This document shows positions 1 to 8,266 of a stretch of DNA of 64,000 nt, one piece after another. The notes below the pieces were generated by a model, which ran no database searches, had not been told where the DNA came from, and was given only the letters and a program-made list of their open reading frames with translations. The first letter of the stretch is position 1. Each line of letters opens with the position of its first letter. Both the position numbers and the translations under genes were made by a program. The stretch covers positions 62,001 to 126,000 of the forward strand of contig NZ_AVFL01000007.1 in the NCBI RefSeq assembly GCF_000576635.1, given 5' to 3'. The DNA comes from Skermanella stibiiresistens SB22. Its GTDB lineage: Bacteria > Pseudomonadota > Alphaproteobacteria > Azospirillales > Azospirillaceae.

Positions 1-924
1 ATCGCGACGCCCGACGGCGTGACGCTGCCGCTCCGCGTCTGGCCCCCCGACTCCGGTGCCGCGCCGAAGGCCGTCGTCCTGGCGCTCCACGGATTCAACG
101 ATTATTCCAACGCGTTCGAGGGACCGGGCCGCTTCCTGGCGGCGCACGGGATCGCGACATACGCCTATGACCAGCGCGGTTTCGGCGCCAGCGAGCGGCC
201 CGGCATCTGGCCGACGGCGGACACCCTGATCGCCGACCTGCGCACGGCGGCGGCCCTGGTGCGCCAGCGCCATCCGGGAATTCCGCTTTACCTGCTGGGC
301 GAGAGCATGGGCGGGGCGGTCGTCCTGAGCGCGCTGGCGGAACCGCCGCCGGGCTTCGAACCGCTCGATCCCGCCGGCACGATCCTGTCCGCCCCGGCGG
401 TCTGGGACCGCGATTCACTGACCACGCTCCAGCGCGCCGCGCTGTGGATCAGCTACCGCACGGTTCCCTGGTTGCGGCTGACGGCACCGCGCGAGTTGCG
501 GATCCAGCCTTCCGACAACATCGAGATGTTGCGGGCGCTCAGCCGCGATCCGCTGGTGATCAAGGGGACCCGGGTCGACGCGGTCGAGGGCCTCGTGCGG
601 CTGATGAGCCGGGGCGCCGCCGCCGTGCCGAGCCTGCCGTCGCCGGCGCTCGTGCTCTATGGCCGCAACGAACAGGTGCTGCCGCGTCCGCCGATCGTGA
701 AGACGCTGGCGGCATTGCCCCGCCAAACCAAAGTCGCGATCTACGAGAACGGCTATCACATGCTGATGCGCGACCTGGAAGCGGCGACGGTCCTGGACGA
801 CATCGCCCACTGGATCGCAGATCCGGCGGCGCCGCTCCCCAGTGGCGCCGACAGGCTTCCCTTCACCGAAGCGAAGGAACTCGTGGCGAGCGACCGGGTC
901 GATGAACATCCGGCGTCTTTTTGA
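1..924 (+). CDS. alpha/beta hydrolase, lysophospholipase/monoacylglycerol-lipase type (5' partial)
   Basis: Predicted serine hydrolase acting on acyl esters. The frame is open from base 1, so the true start lies upstream of the window; a GTG at 19 is an internal possibility only. Seen: oxyanion-loop motif LALHGFNDYSN near the N-terminus, the segment YAYDQRGFGAS typical of the monoacylglycerol lipase/PldB group, nucleophile elbow GESMGG, and a C-terminal GYHMLMRD supplying the catalytic His. At the usual acid position (G-x-x-D-x-V) this protein reads YGRNEQVLP, so a Glu may replace Asp. No signal peptide can be judged because the N-terminus is missing. The physiological substrate is unknown. 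Confidence 0.85.
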   Translation: MATPDGVTLPLRVWPPDSGAAPKAVVLALHGFNDYSNAFEGPGRFLAAHGIATYAYDQRGFGASERPGIWPTADTLIADLRTAAALVRQRHPGIPLYLLGESMGGAVVLSALAEPPPGFEPLDPAGTILSAPAVWDRDSLTTLQRAALWISYRTVPWLRLTAPRELRIQPSDNIEMLRALSRDPLVIKGTRVDAVEGLVRLMSRGAAAVPSLPSPALVLYGRNEQVLPRPPIVKTLAALPRQTKVAIYENGYHMLMRDLEAATVLDDIAHWIADPAAPLPSGADRLPFTEAKELVASDRVDEHPASF

Positions 925-981
925 CATACCCACGTATTCAAGTCTTCATCACCGCCCCTGTTGGCGAAGGGAGAAATCGGC

Positions 982-1506
982 ATGGCCGATACGGCGAAAC
1001 GCGCGAGCGGCACGATGACGGGGGAAACCACGTCGCATTCCGACATGGCGACGGCGAAGTATCATCCGGACCGGCGATGGCGGCCGGTGGCCGGTTTCAT
1101 CGCGGGGTTCATCGGCGTCCTGGTTTTCCATCAGGCGATGCTGGGCGTGCTGCATCTGGTTGGGTTGACTGCGGGACAACCCTGGTCGTTCCGCCTGATC
1201 CCGCCGCTGGGGATCCCCGCCGTGCTATCGGCGGCTTTCTGGGGAGGTGTCTGGGGCATCGTCTTCTCGGCCGTCCACCGCCATTTTCCGCGCGGAACCG
1301 GCTATTGGGTGGTGGCGTTCCTGTTCGGCGCGATCTTCCCGACACTGGTCGCCTGGTTCATCGTCCAGCCGGTCAAGGGCATGCCGGTGGCGGGCGGCTG
1401 GCAAGCCGCCGGCATGCTGACCGGCATCCTGGTCAACGGCGCGTGGGGATTGGGAACGGCGCTCATCCTGTCGCGGCTCCCCGGTAGGATCCGGAGCCCC
1501 TCCTAA
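982..1506 (+). CDS. four-helix membrane protein of unknown function
   Basis: 174-residue protein that I do not recognise. The ATG at 982 is chosen because AAGGGAGA lies 8 bases upstream; a TTG at 961 is in frame but would sit before that ribosome site. The first 30 residues are polar and Thr-rich. Hydrophobic segments follow at roughly residues 33-55 (GFIAGFIGVLVF), 65-90, 100-125 and 140-165, consistent with a small integral inner-membrane protein. It lies 57 bases after the hydrolase stop and could be cotranscribed with it. No catalytic motif is visible. Confidence 0.7.
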   Translation: MADTAKRASGTMTGETTSHSDMATAKYHPDRRWRPVAGFIAGFIGVLVFHQAMLGVLHLVGLTAGQPWSFRLIPPLGIPAVLSAAFWGGVWGIVFSAVHRHFPRGTGYWVVAFLFGAIFPTLVAWFIVQPVKGMPVAGGWQAAGMLTGILVNGAWGLGTALILSRLPGRIRSPS

Positions 1507-1637
1507 GGCGTCCCCTCCTAATGAATCAGGGTGGCATCCGATGTTCCGGCATCGGATCGCCTGGGCGGTTGCGCGTTCAACCGCATTCGCGCAAAATCGG
1601 ACGGACCCAGTAACGGCGGCCGTCCCCTACACCCCAA

Positions 1638-2222
1638 ATGATGCATTCCATTACCAGCTTGGGCGACTCCGGACTTCTGTTGCCGGCGTCCGCCTGCGTC
1701 TTCGTCTATCTGATGTTGCGGGGCGCTCCGACCGTGGCGCTGCTGTGGGTGGCCACGCTCCTGACCGGGCTGAGCCTGACGCTGGTCGCCAAGCTGGGTT
1801 TCCTCGCCTGCGGGGTGGACGGTGGATTGCTGGATATCGAGAGCCCCAGCGGCCACGCCAGCTTCGCCGCGATCTTCTTCGGCTGCTGCGCGCTGATAGC
1901 GGGGTCTGGCAGGCCGCGCTGGCAGCGGATCGGCATCCTTGGCGCCAGCACCGCGATCATCCTGCTGGTCGCCGTCAGCCGGGTGAGACTACGAGCCCAT
2001 ACCTGGGAGGAGGTCGTCTGCGGCTTGGCGATCGGTTTCGCCTCGGTGGCGGCGTTCGCCTGGATACACGCCCGGATGAAACCTCCCGTCGTGCGGCTCC
2101 GGCCGGTCGTCGTGGTGGTGGCGGTCCTGGCCGTCCTGCTGAACGGCCATGGCTTGCAGGCCGAGCCGGTGATCCGCGACATCGCGCGGACGCTGCGCAT
2201 CTCCATGAACGTCTGCGGCTGA
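1638..2222 (+). CDS. PAP2 superfamily membrane phosphatase
   Basis: 194-residue integral membrane protein with the type 2 phosphatidic acid phosphatase signature: motif C2 as SPSGHASF (about residues 70-77) and motif C3 as SRVRLRAHTWEEVV (about 114-127), giving the catalytic His pair and the Arg. Motif C1 (KxxxxxxRP) is not clear, so substrate preference (undecaprenyl pyrophosphate or lipid phosphate) cannot be read. About five hydrophobic segments are visible. Two consecutive ATG codons occur at 1638 and 1641. It converges on greB; both stop codons fall in one hairpin (2217-2234). Confidence 0.8.
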   Translation: MMHSITSLGDSGLLLPASACVFVYLMLRGAPTVALLWVATLLTGLSLTLVAKLGFLACGVDGGLLDIESPSGHASFAAIFFGCCALIAGSGRPRWQRIGILGASTAIILLVAVSRVRLRAHTWEEVVCGLAIGFASVAAFAWIHARMKPPVVRLRPVVVVVAVLAVLLNGHGLQAEPVIRDIARTLRISMNVCG

Positions 2223-2234
2223 GATCCCTCAGCC
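2217..2234. terminator. hairpin shared by convergent stop codons (PAP2 gene / greB)
   Basis: GGCTGAG, loop ATCC, CTCAGCC: a perfect 7-bp stem with a 4-base loop. The left arm contains the TGA of the phosphatase gene and the right arm the reverse-complement TGA of greB. There is no T-run on either side, so termination strength is uncertain, but the symmetrical placement suits a bidirectional terminator. Confidence 0.5.
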
Positions 2235-2807
2235 AGCACCATCCACGTCTGGGCCGCCCGCTTCCGGGTAGCCGATCGCGATCACCTCGATCTGTTCCGG
2301 GCCGGCCGGCGTGCGCAATTCCACCACATCGCCGACCTGGGCCTTGAGCAGGGCACGGGCGACAGGCGAGATCCAGCTGATGCGCCCGTTGTCCAGATCC
2401 GTCTCGTCGATCCCGACGATGGTGACGGTGCGTTCCTCGTCCCGTTCGTTGGCATAGGTGACCGTGGCGCCGAAGAAGACCCGGTCGCGGTTCTTCTGCG
2501 CGCGCGGATCGACGATGTTGGCCGCCTCCATGCGCTTGGTCAGGAACCGGATGCGGCGGTCGATCTCACGCAGCCGCTTCTTGCCATAGATGTAATCGCC
2601 GTTCTCCGATCGGTCGCCGTTGCCAGCGGCCCAGGACACGACCTCGACCGTCTTTGGTCGCTCCACCCGCATCAGGTTCCTGAACTCGTCCTGGAGCCGC
2701 TTGAAGCCTTCCGGCGTGATGTGGTTGGTGACGCCCGCCGGACGGATTTCCTTCTCCTCGGGCGGGTCCTCCTCGATATCGCTTTCGCGGACGAAGGCCT
2801 TGCTCAT
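2229..2807 (-). CDS. greB: transcription elongation factor GreB
   Basis: 192-residue GreA/GreB-family protein that rescues backtracked RNA polymerase by stimulating transcript cleavage in the secondary channel. Seen: N-terminal coiled coil with the loop GNGDRSENGDYIYGKK that carries the acidic tip residues, followed by the C-terminal FKBP-like domain (VFFGATVTYANERDEERTV and GRISWISPVARALLKAQVGD). GreB rather than GreA is indicated by the RSENGDYIYGKK-RLREIDRRIRFL pattern and the N-terminal extension. The ATG at 2807 (MSKAFVRES) gives the normal length; a longer in-frame reading to 2948 overlaps the divergent MFS gene and is not favoured. Confidence 0.93.
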   Translation of the reverse strand: MSKAFVRESDIEEDPPEEKEIRPAGVTNHITPEGFKRLQDEFRNLMRVERPKTVEVVSWAAGNGDRSENGDYIYGKKRLREIDRRIRFLTKRMEAANIVDPRAQKNRDRVFFGATVTYANERDEERTVTIVGIDETDLDNGRISWISPVARALLKAQVGDVVELRTPAGPEQIEVIAIGYPEAGGPDVDGAG

Positions 2808-2907
2808 GGCGTGCGGCTTTTTCCAACTGGTTGAGGCGATGTCGAACAGGCAGGGTGGTACCCGACACCCTGGGAACGCAAGGGACAATGATGTCGGAAA
2901 TCCAACC

Positions 2908-4116
2908 ATGCCCAACATCCTGACCCGGATCCTGATCGGCCGCGGCATGCGGTCCTTCGCCGACGGGTTCGTGGCGCTCCTGCTGCCGATCCACCTGAGC
3001 CGGCTCGGTTATGGCGCGGCGGAGGTCGGGCTGCTGGCGACCGCCACACTGCTGGGATCGGCGGCCTTGACCTTGGGGCTGGGCTTCTTCGGCGGTCATG
3101 TCCGGCTCGGGCGCGGGCTCGCGGGCGCGGCGATGCTGATGGCCGCGACCGGGCTGGGGTTCGCCGGCATCGACGCGTTCTGGCCCCTGTTGCTGGTCGC
3201 CTTCATCGGGACCATCAACCCGTCGAGCGGCGATGTCAGTGTCTTCCTGCCGCTGGAGCAATCCCTGATCGCCCACCTGGTTACCGACTCGGAACGGACA
3301 GCCGTCTTCGCCCGCTACAGCTTGGTGGGCTCGCTAGGCGCGGCACTTGGCGCGTTGTCGATTGGGACGCTGCCGTGGCTCGACCGCCTGACGTCGGCAG
3401 GGTCGGCGACTCCGATGCTGTTCGTCGTCTACGGCGCGATTGGACTGGCGACATTGTCGCTCTACGCCGGGTTGCCAGACACGCGCTCTGGCGACCACAC
3501 GAAACGGGCCAGCAGGCTGGGGCCGTCACGCCGCCGGGTGTGGGGCTTGGCCGCCCTGTTCTCGGTCGATTCGTTCGGGGGCGGCTTCGTCGTCAACTCG
3601 CTGTTGGCGCTGTGGCTGTTCGAGCGGTTCGGGCTGTCGGTGAGCACGACCGGCACGATCTTCTTCGTGACCGGGCTGTGTTCCGCCGTCTCCTTCCTGG
3701 TGGCCGTGAGGCTCGCCCGGCGGATCGGCTTGGTCAACACGATGGTGTTCACACATCTGCCGGCCAACATACTGATGATCATGGCCGCCTTCGCGACCAG
3801 CCCGGAGGTCGCGGTGATCTTCCTGGTGCTGCGCAGCCTGCTGTCACAGATGGATGTTCCGGCGCGAACGTCCTACGTGATGGCGATCGTCGAGCCGGCC
3901 GAGCGGCCGGCGGCGGCCAGCCTGACGGCCGTGCCGCGCAGCCTCGCCTCCGCCTTGTCGCCGGCCTTGGCGGGCCTGATGCTGGGCGTCAGCACATTCG
4001 GCTGGCCGCTGGTCTGCGCCGGCGCCCTCAAGATCACCTATGACCTGACATTGCTGGCCTGCTTCCGCGCCATCCGCCCGCCCGAGGAGACGGCCCGCCC
4101 AAAGGAGGCGGACTGA
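2908..4116 (+). CDS. major facilitator superfamily transporter
   Basis: 402-residue polytopic membrane protein with about 12 hydrophobic helices in two halves, separated by a basic cytoplasmic loop (RSGDHTKRASRLGPSRRR, about residues 192-209). The substrate cannot be read from the sequence; drug or metabolite efflux is the usual role of this shape. The ATG at 2908 (MPNILTRIL) is chosen because upstream in-frame codons overlap greB and read as non-membrane sequence. Divergent from greB with a 100-bp intergenic region, and convergent with the ferritin-like gene, with which it shares a hairpin at the stop codons. Confidence 0.85.
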   Translation: MPNILTRILIGRGMRSFADGFVALLLPIHLSRLGYGAAEVGLLATATLLGSAALTLGLGFFGGHVRLGRGLAGAAMLMAATGLGFAGIDAFWPLLLVAFIGTINPSSGDVSVFLPLEQSLIAHLVTDSERTAVFARYSLVGSLGAALGALSIGTLPWLDRLTSAGSATPMLFVVYGAIGLATLSLYAGLPDTRSGDHTKRASRLGPSRRRVWGLAALFSVDSFGGGFVVNSLLALWLFERFGLSVSTTGTIFFVTGLCSAVSFLVAVRLARRIGLVNTMVFTHLPANILMIMAAFATSPEVAVIFLVLRSLLSQMDVPARTSYVMAIVEPAERPAAASLTAVPRSLASALSPALAGLMLGVSTFGWPLVCAGALKITYDLTLLACFRAIRPPEETARPKEAD

Positions 4117-4157
4117 TCCCCGGGATGGCGGCGCGGAAGCGCCCGACGCCGGATCAG
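4113..4157. terminator. nested bidirectional hairpin at convergent stops
   Basis: Outer arms CTGATCC (4113-4119) and GGATCAG (4151-4157) are perfectly complementary and contain the TGA of the MFS gene and the reverse-complement TGA of the ferritin-like gene. An inner stem GGCGC/GCGCC (4130-4143) closes a GGAA tetraloop. This is the same arrangement as at 2217-2234. No T-run is present. Confidence 0.5.
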
Positions 4158-4669
4158 ATCTTGGCCGATTCGCCGCGCGCGCCGATTTCGATGAACTTGC
4201 GCGTGATCGGCTCGACCAGATCGCCGACCTGGCGCGCCATCGCGACCTCCTCGTCCAACGACTGCTTGAAGCCGGTGAGGTTGCTGAAGCCCGCCATCTC
4301 GCCCATCACCATCAGCGATTTGTACGCGGCGATCTCGTAATTCTCGAACGCGTGGTTCGCCAGCATGTTCTTGATGATCTCGTCGGACGCGACCGAATGC
4401 GCGATGGCGGCCACGTTGCCCACGAAGCCCTGGACGGCCTCCTTGACGGCGGACGGGCTTTCCGAGAGCCGTCCCATGACCTCCTCGAGGCGCTGGCGCT
4501 GCCCCTCGGTCTCCTGGATGTGGCGGCGGAGGATCTGCTCCAGTTCCGGGTAGTTCTCCAGCCGCTCGACCTGCCGGCCCATGATCTGCAGCGCCTGCAG
4601 TTCCAGCGCGTGGGTGTTGTGCAGGCCGGTGATGAAGATGTCGCGGGCGGCGTCGGTGATCGAAGCCAT
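4154..4669 (-). CDS. YciE/YciF-type ferritin-like protein (DUF892)
   Basis: 171-residue all-helical protein of the DUF892/YciF group, a ferritin-like four-helix bundle associated with stress responses. Recognisable stretches are ITGLHNTHALELQALQIM, RRHIQETEGQRQRLEEVM, ANHAFENYEIAAYKSLM and a C-terminal long helix; the Glu/His spacing suits a carboxylate-bridged di-metal site. The start at 4669 (MASITDAAR) follows a strong AGGAGGTCC ribosome site at about 4677-4685. Monocistronic on the minus strand; its upstream region contains the end of the polysaccharide exporter operon. Confidence 0.85.
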   Translation of the reverse strand: MASITDAARDIFITGLHNTHALELQALQIMGRQVERLENYPELEQILRRHIQETEGQRQRLEEVMGRLSESPSAVKEAVQGFVGNVAAIAHSVASDEIIKNMLANHAFENYEIAAYKSLMVMGEMAGFSNLTGFKQSLDEEVAMARQVGDLVEPITRKFIEIGARGESAKI

Positions 4670-4776
4670 GATGGTGGACCTCCTCGAGGGTGTCTGAATG
4701 GATATGTTCAGCGCCCTCAACTGGACATCGCCCGAGTGGTTCCCGCCTTTCGACTGGAATCTTCGTGGCCGACGCG

Positions 4777-5550
4777 TCAGAGCGCGTAGATCATGCCGTT
4801 GCCGATCCGGCGCGCCATGGCGATGCCCGCGGCGGCCGCCGTGCCGGCGATCACATAGGTCGCGATCAACAGGTCGGTGGTTGGCGCGGCGCCACCGTGC
4901 AGCAGCACCTGTACCGACCCGACCAGCATCGCCAGCGGGTTGTATTTGACGAAGACCTCGATTGTCTTGGGCACCATGGTCCAGTGATAGATGATCGGGG
5001 TCAGCCAGAACATGACGGAGAAGAACAGGTTCAGCAGATGGGGCAGATCGCGGTAGAGGACGCCCAGATAGGCCACGACGAGCCCGGCGCCATAGGTGAA
5101 GATCACGATCGGCAGCAGCACCGGCACGATCAGCGTCACGATCAGAAACGCGTGGTCCGACGTGACGATGGCGACGGCCAGCAGCAGCGACATCGCGATC
5201 AGCGTGGCGAACAGCTCGCACGAGATGTCCGACAGCACGAAGATCCAGTGCGGCATCGCCGTGTTCTGGCAGGTGGCCTTGCGCGATGTGATAGACGTGG
5301 CGCTTGTGATCAGGCTCTGCGACAGAAATGTCCAAGGCAGCAGGCCGGCGGCGAGGTAAACGAAATAATTGTCGATTGGAACTTTGATGATAAGCCCAAA
5401 CGCGAAGAAGTATACCATTAATTGTATCAGAGGATTGAGTAAGGACCACCCCATCCCAATCAATGATCCACAATATTTCTTATAAAGTGATACGCCAGAA
5501 ATGAAGTGGACAGTTCGAAGTTCCGCTATCAGGGTCTCGCTCAATAGCAT
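4777..5550 (-). CDS. ABC-2 type polysaccharide export permease (Wzm/KpsM-like)
   Basis: 257-residue six-helix membrane protein of the ABC-2 family. It would form the channel that moves a lipid-linked surface polysaccharide across the inner membrane with the ATPase encoded just upstream (4-base gap). Seen: N-terminal amphipathic region ELRTVHFISGVSLYKKYCG, helices around LMVYFFAFGLIIK, YLAAGLLPWTFLSQSL, ATLIAMSLLLAVAIV and IVIFTYGAGLVVAYLGV, and the typical FFSVMFWLTPIIY segment before the last helix. ATG 5550 (MLLSETLIAE) is chosen because it lies just after the ATPase stop. The 5' part (5380-5550) is noticeably richer in A+T than its surroundings. Confidence 0.88.
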   Translation of the reverse strand: MLLSETLIAELRTVHFISGVSLYKKYCGSLIGMGWSLLNPLIQLMVYFFAFGLIIKVPIDNYFVYLAAGLLPWTFLSQSLITSATSITSRKATCQNTAMPHWIFVLSDISCELFATLIAMSLLLAVAIVTSDHAFLIVTLIVPVLLPIVIFTYGAGLVVAYLGVLYRDLPHLLNLFFSVMFWLTPIIYHWTMVPKTIEVFVKYNPLAMLVGSVQVLLHGGAAPTTDLLIATYVIAGTAAAAGIAMARRIGNGMIYAL

Positions 5551-5554
5551 GATG

Positions 5555-6400
5555 TCACCCGTATCGCTTGGCGTAGATGTCGAGTATTTTGCCGGTAGGC
5601 CCGTCCTCGACCATTCGGCCATGATCGAGCAGAACACATCTGTCGCAAACCTCGGAGATCAGGCTGGCGGAGTGGCTGACCAGGATCACGATCGGCGTGC
5701 GCTCGATATGTTCCATCATGGCGGCCTGCGACTTCCGGACGAAATGGGCGTCGCCGGTGGCGAAGACCTCGTCCAGGATCAGGATGTCGGGCGTCTGGAA
5801 CAGCGATGTGGCGAAGGTCAGCCGGGCCTGCATGCCGCTGCTGAGCGTCTGGAACGGGGCGTCGGCGAACTCCGTCAGTTCGGCGAAATCCAGGATGGCC
5901 TCCTCCAAGTCCGGGCTGTGTTGGTTCAGCCGGTTGGAATAGGCCAAGCCGAGCTTGATGTTGAGCCGAAGCGGCAGGTCCGGTTCGAACCCCAGGCCCT
6001 GCGCTATGACCGGGGCGATGCTGCCGGCGACGGTCCGGGTGCCGTGGACCGGCGGAAGGATACCCGCGATCACCTTGAGCAGCGTCGTCTTGCCCGATCC
6101 GTTGTGGCCGACGATGCCGAGCCGGTCGCCAGGCGAAACCTTGAGGTCGATGCCATCCAGCACCTTGCGGCCGGTGACGATCTCCTTCGGCGTGCCGCGC
6201 AGCATGCCGACCAGCACGCCCTTGACCGTGCGGTAGACATGCTGGCCGAAAATGACATCGACCTTGTCGAGACTGACCGACGCGGTCGAGGTGTGGACCT
6301 CTGTGTCCCGCCGTTCCATCAACCGCTCGAAGGCGGTGGGAGCCATGTCGTTCACGGTATCGTCCCCGTTGTGGTTGAGCGTAGCACCGCCAAACATCAT
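5555..6400 (-). CDS. polysaccharide exporter ATP-binding protein (Wzt/KpsT-like)
   Basis: 281-residue nucleotide-binding subunit pairing with the downstream permease. Seen: Walker A GHNGSGKTT, the Wzt-type signature LSSGMQARL (in place of LSGGQ), Walker B ILILDEVFATGD and the switch His in ILVSHSASL. The segment IVTGRKVLDGIDLKVSPGD is typical of O-antigen and capsule exporters. There is no C-terminal carbohydrate-binding domain as in O9a Wzt, so chain-length sensing by that domain is unlikely. Start chosen at the ATG pair at 6400, nine bases after the stop of the motor gene upstream; an ATG at 6346 is the alternative. Confidence 0.9.
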   Translation of the reverse strand: MMFGGATLNHNGDDTVNDMAPTAFERLMERRDTEVHTSTASVSLDKVDVIFGQHVYRTVKGVLVGMLRGTPKEIVTGRKVLDGIDLKVSPGDRLGIVGHNGSGKTTLLKVIAGILPPVHGTRTVAGSIAPVIAQGLGFEPDLPLRLNIKLGLAYSNRLNQHSPDLEEAILDFAELTEFADAPFQTLSSGMQARLTFATSLFQTPDILILDEVFATGDAHFVRKSQAAMMEHIERTPIVILVSHSASLISEVCDRCVLLDHGRMVEDGPTGKILDIYAKRYG

Positions 6401-6408
6401 CACCGCAC

Positions 6409-7353
6409 TCACTTGACGGTCGGGCGGAGGATCACGCCCTCCGCCTGCCCCGGCCGTTCCGTTCCGGGCACTCTCATGTCGAAGCGCAGGTCGATACGGC
6501 GATGCCGCGCCCGGATGGCGATGCGCTGGGCTTCGCCCTGTTCTTGACCGGTTTTCGCGGTTTCGCCCTTCACCGCCTTGGCCGGACCGGCCGCGGACGG
6601 CTGGACCCCGGCGATCACCAAGGGCCAAGCGGCGCCCATGCCGCGAACATCGAGCAGGCGCTCCGCCAAATCGTTGCGCATACTCATCAGGCCCGGTTTG
6701 GCGGTGAGAAGGCCGCTGAGAAGATGGACGGCGCGGGCGCCGGTCAGGCTGTCCGCGTCGGCGGCCGATAGTGCCCCCGTGTCGATGTGCGTTTCGATGC
6801 GGAGCGAGCGCAGGCGGGCTCGCGCGAACGGGCCGCAGAGGTTCGAATCGGGCGGAGGCGCTCCGCCCGCGACGCAGGGAAGCCAGATGTCGAGCGCTTC
6901 CGCCAGCCGCGCGATGGCACCCTGACCGGTTGGCGACGGCGTGACCTCGTCAGGACCGAACAAGGGATCGGCTGGGATGCGGAGCAAGCCTTCGCGGGGC
7001 GCGCTCTCCACCGCCACGCCGTGGGCGAGGAGATGGTCGCGAATGTTCTCGACCAGTTTCGCCCGGGCTTCGATGTCCATGTCCACCGGAACCGGCCGTT
7101 CAACGGGAACCAAACTGTCGGCGGCCAGTATCGCGGCATCAACCCTAGCCTTGACCCTGGCCTCGACGGTGGCCTCGATTTCAGCCTCCACCTTGGCTTT
7201 GGCCTCGGTCACGGCGTCGACCCTATCCTTCCGGACGTCCAGGGCGAAAACCATCGCGACGATGATGAAGATGAACAGCATCCCGGCCATGAGATCGGCC
7301 ATGGAGGCGTAATAGCCTTCATCCTTCGAGAAACTGTCGACCGGGTTCAGCAC
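6409..7353 (-). CDS. MotB/ZorB-like ion-motor stator-anchor protein
   Basis: 314-residue protein with the layout of a MotB/ZorB rotor-axle subunit. Residues 1-14 are cytoplasmic; a single membrane helix at about 15-37 starts YYASMADLMAGMLFIF, placing Asp20 where the proton/sodium-binding Asp of MotB lies. A charged helical stretch (about 40-75, EAKAKVEAEIEATVEARVKA) follows, then a periplasmic domain with divergent OmpA-like features (IETHIDTGALS about position 188, SLTGARAVHLL, and terminal RHRRIDLRFDMR). The OmpA fold usually grips peptidoglycan. It lies 13 bases after the MotA-like gene and 8 bases before the exporter ATPase gene, so one transcript probably encodes all four. I infer an ion-driven 5:2 motor; its work output is unknown. 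Confidence 0.75.
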   Translation of the reverse strand: MLNPVDSFSKDEGYYASMADLMAGMLFIFIIVAMVFALDVRKDRVDAVTEAKAKVEAEIEATVEARVKARVDAAILAADSLVPVERPVPVDMDIEARAKLVENIRDHLLAHGVAVESAPREGLLRIPADPLFGPDEVTPSPTGQGAIARLAEALDIWLPCVAGGAPPPDSNLCGPFARARLRSLRIETHIDTGALSAADADSLTGARAVHLLSGLLTAKPGLMSMRNDLAERLLDVRGMGAAWPLVIAGVQPSAAGPAKAVKGETAKTGQEQGEAQRIAIRARHRRIDLRFDMRVPGTERPGQAEGVILRPTVK

Positions 7354-7366
7354 TCCGACACCGCCC

Positions 7367-8266
7367 TCAGCCGATTCGCGCCGATTGCCGGACGATCGCC
7401 TGCTCGAGCCGGTCGATCGACGAGATCAGCCGCGGAATCTGTTCGGCCAGTGCCGCCGAGCCATCGGAGACGTTGGGAAGCGCCGGTGCCACCAAGGAAA
7501 AGGACGCGCGCGCGACCGCGTCCTCGACCCGGTCGCACAGCAGGTCGAGCCGATCGCGCAACGATTGGACGGAGATCCTGAACGCCAGCGAGATCACCAG
7601 CGACATGCCGATCCCCGCGACCGAGGTCAGGAACTTGAAGGTGGCGCTGTTGAGCAGATGGACCAAGGCCGTCCGCGCCTCGACCATGTCGGCGGTCCGC
7701 ATTCCCTGGCTGGCGAACCACAACCCGGCGATCAGTCCCAGGAAGGTCATCACCAATCCCAGTCCGACGAAGTAGTTCGGCATGGACTGGACCAGCCCCA
7801 GGCGCAGTCCCGACCGGTCCAGCGATGCCAGTGTCAGGTAGGCCGAGGGCCGGCCGGCACCGGGCCCCGCCGCCCGCCACGCCCGCCAATCCGTACCGAG
7901 CAAACTGGAATCCAAAACCCGGTCGAGGCCATCGAGACGGCCGGTCTGAACCGGCGCGCGGGCGCAGTCCTGGATCAACCGATCCAGTTCCCGCGATACC
8001 GGCCGCACCTTTAGGTAAACGAACCACACGACCAGCAGGATCCCGGCCATCACCAATCCGCCCGACAGCAGGATGGCGGTGGCCGGACTGTTGAACATGG
8101 CTAGGTAAACACGCGCCAGCGGAGCTATCAGCGCGTGCAGGGTGTCCCACAACACCGTATCGCTGGAGGATTGAGTCTCGAGGCCGCCGTTGCCCGCCCG
8201 GTAGATCGTGGCGACGACGATGAACGCCGCGCAAAGCTGAAAAATCCGCTTGATCGAGATATCCAT
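7367..8266 (-). CDS. MotA/TolQ/ExbB-like ion-channel protein
   Basis: 299-residue membrane protein of the MotA/TolQ/ExbB superfamily, partner of the MotB/ZorB-like protein. Helices are seen at about 10-28, 58-82, 168-190 and 216-240. The diagnostic core is SMPNYFVGLGLVMTFLGLIA followed by FKFLTSVAGIGMSLVIS, which match the pore-lining helices 3 and 4 of the family. The C-terminal helix (about 245-299) is short. ZorA proteins of Zorya carry a much longer intracellular tail, so this is not a standard ZorA. Start ATG 8266; a TATACT-like -10 lies on the minus strand at 8344-8339, with a TTGATC-like -35 at a short 15-base spacing. Confidence 0.72.
   Translation of the reverse strand: MDISIKRIFQLCAAFIVVATIYRAGNGGLETQSSSDTVLWDTLHALIAPLARVYLAMFNSPATAILLSGGLVMAGILLVVWFVYLKVRPVSRELDRLIQDCARAPVQTGRLDGLDRVLDSSLLGTDWRAWRAAGPGAGRPSAYLTLASLDRSGLRLGLVQSMPNYFVGLGLVMTFLGLIAGLWFASQGMRTADMVEARTALVHLLNSATFKFLTSVAGIGMSLVISLAFRISVQSLRDRLDLLCDRVEDAVARASFSLVAPALPNVSDGSAALAEQIPRLISSIDRLEQAIVRQSARIG

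Noticed and set aside
6409-8266. Zorya defence system
   Set aside because: The pair is ZorAB-like, but the MotA-like protein lacks the long ZorA tail and no ZorC, ZorD or ZorE gene is near. The tight link to the exporter genes points elsewhere.
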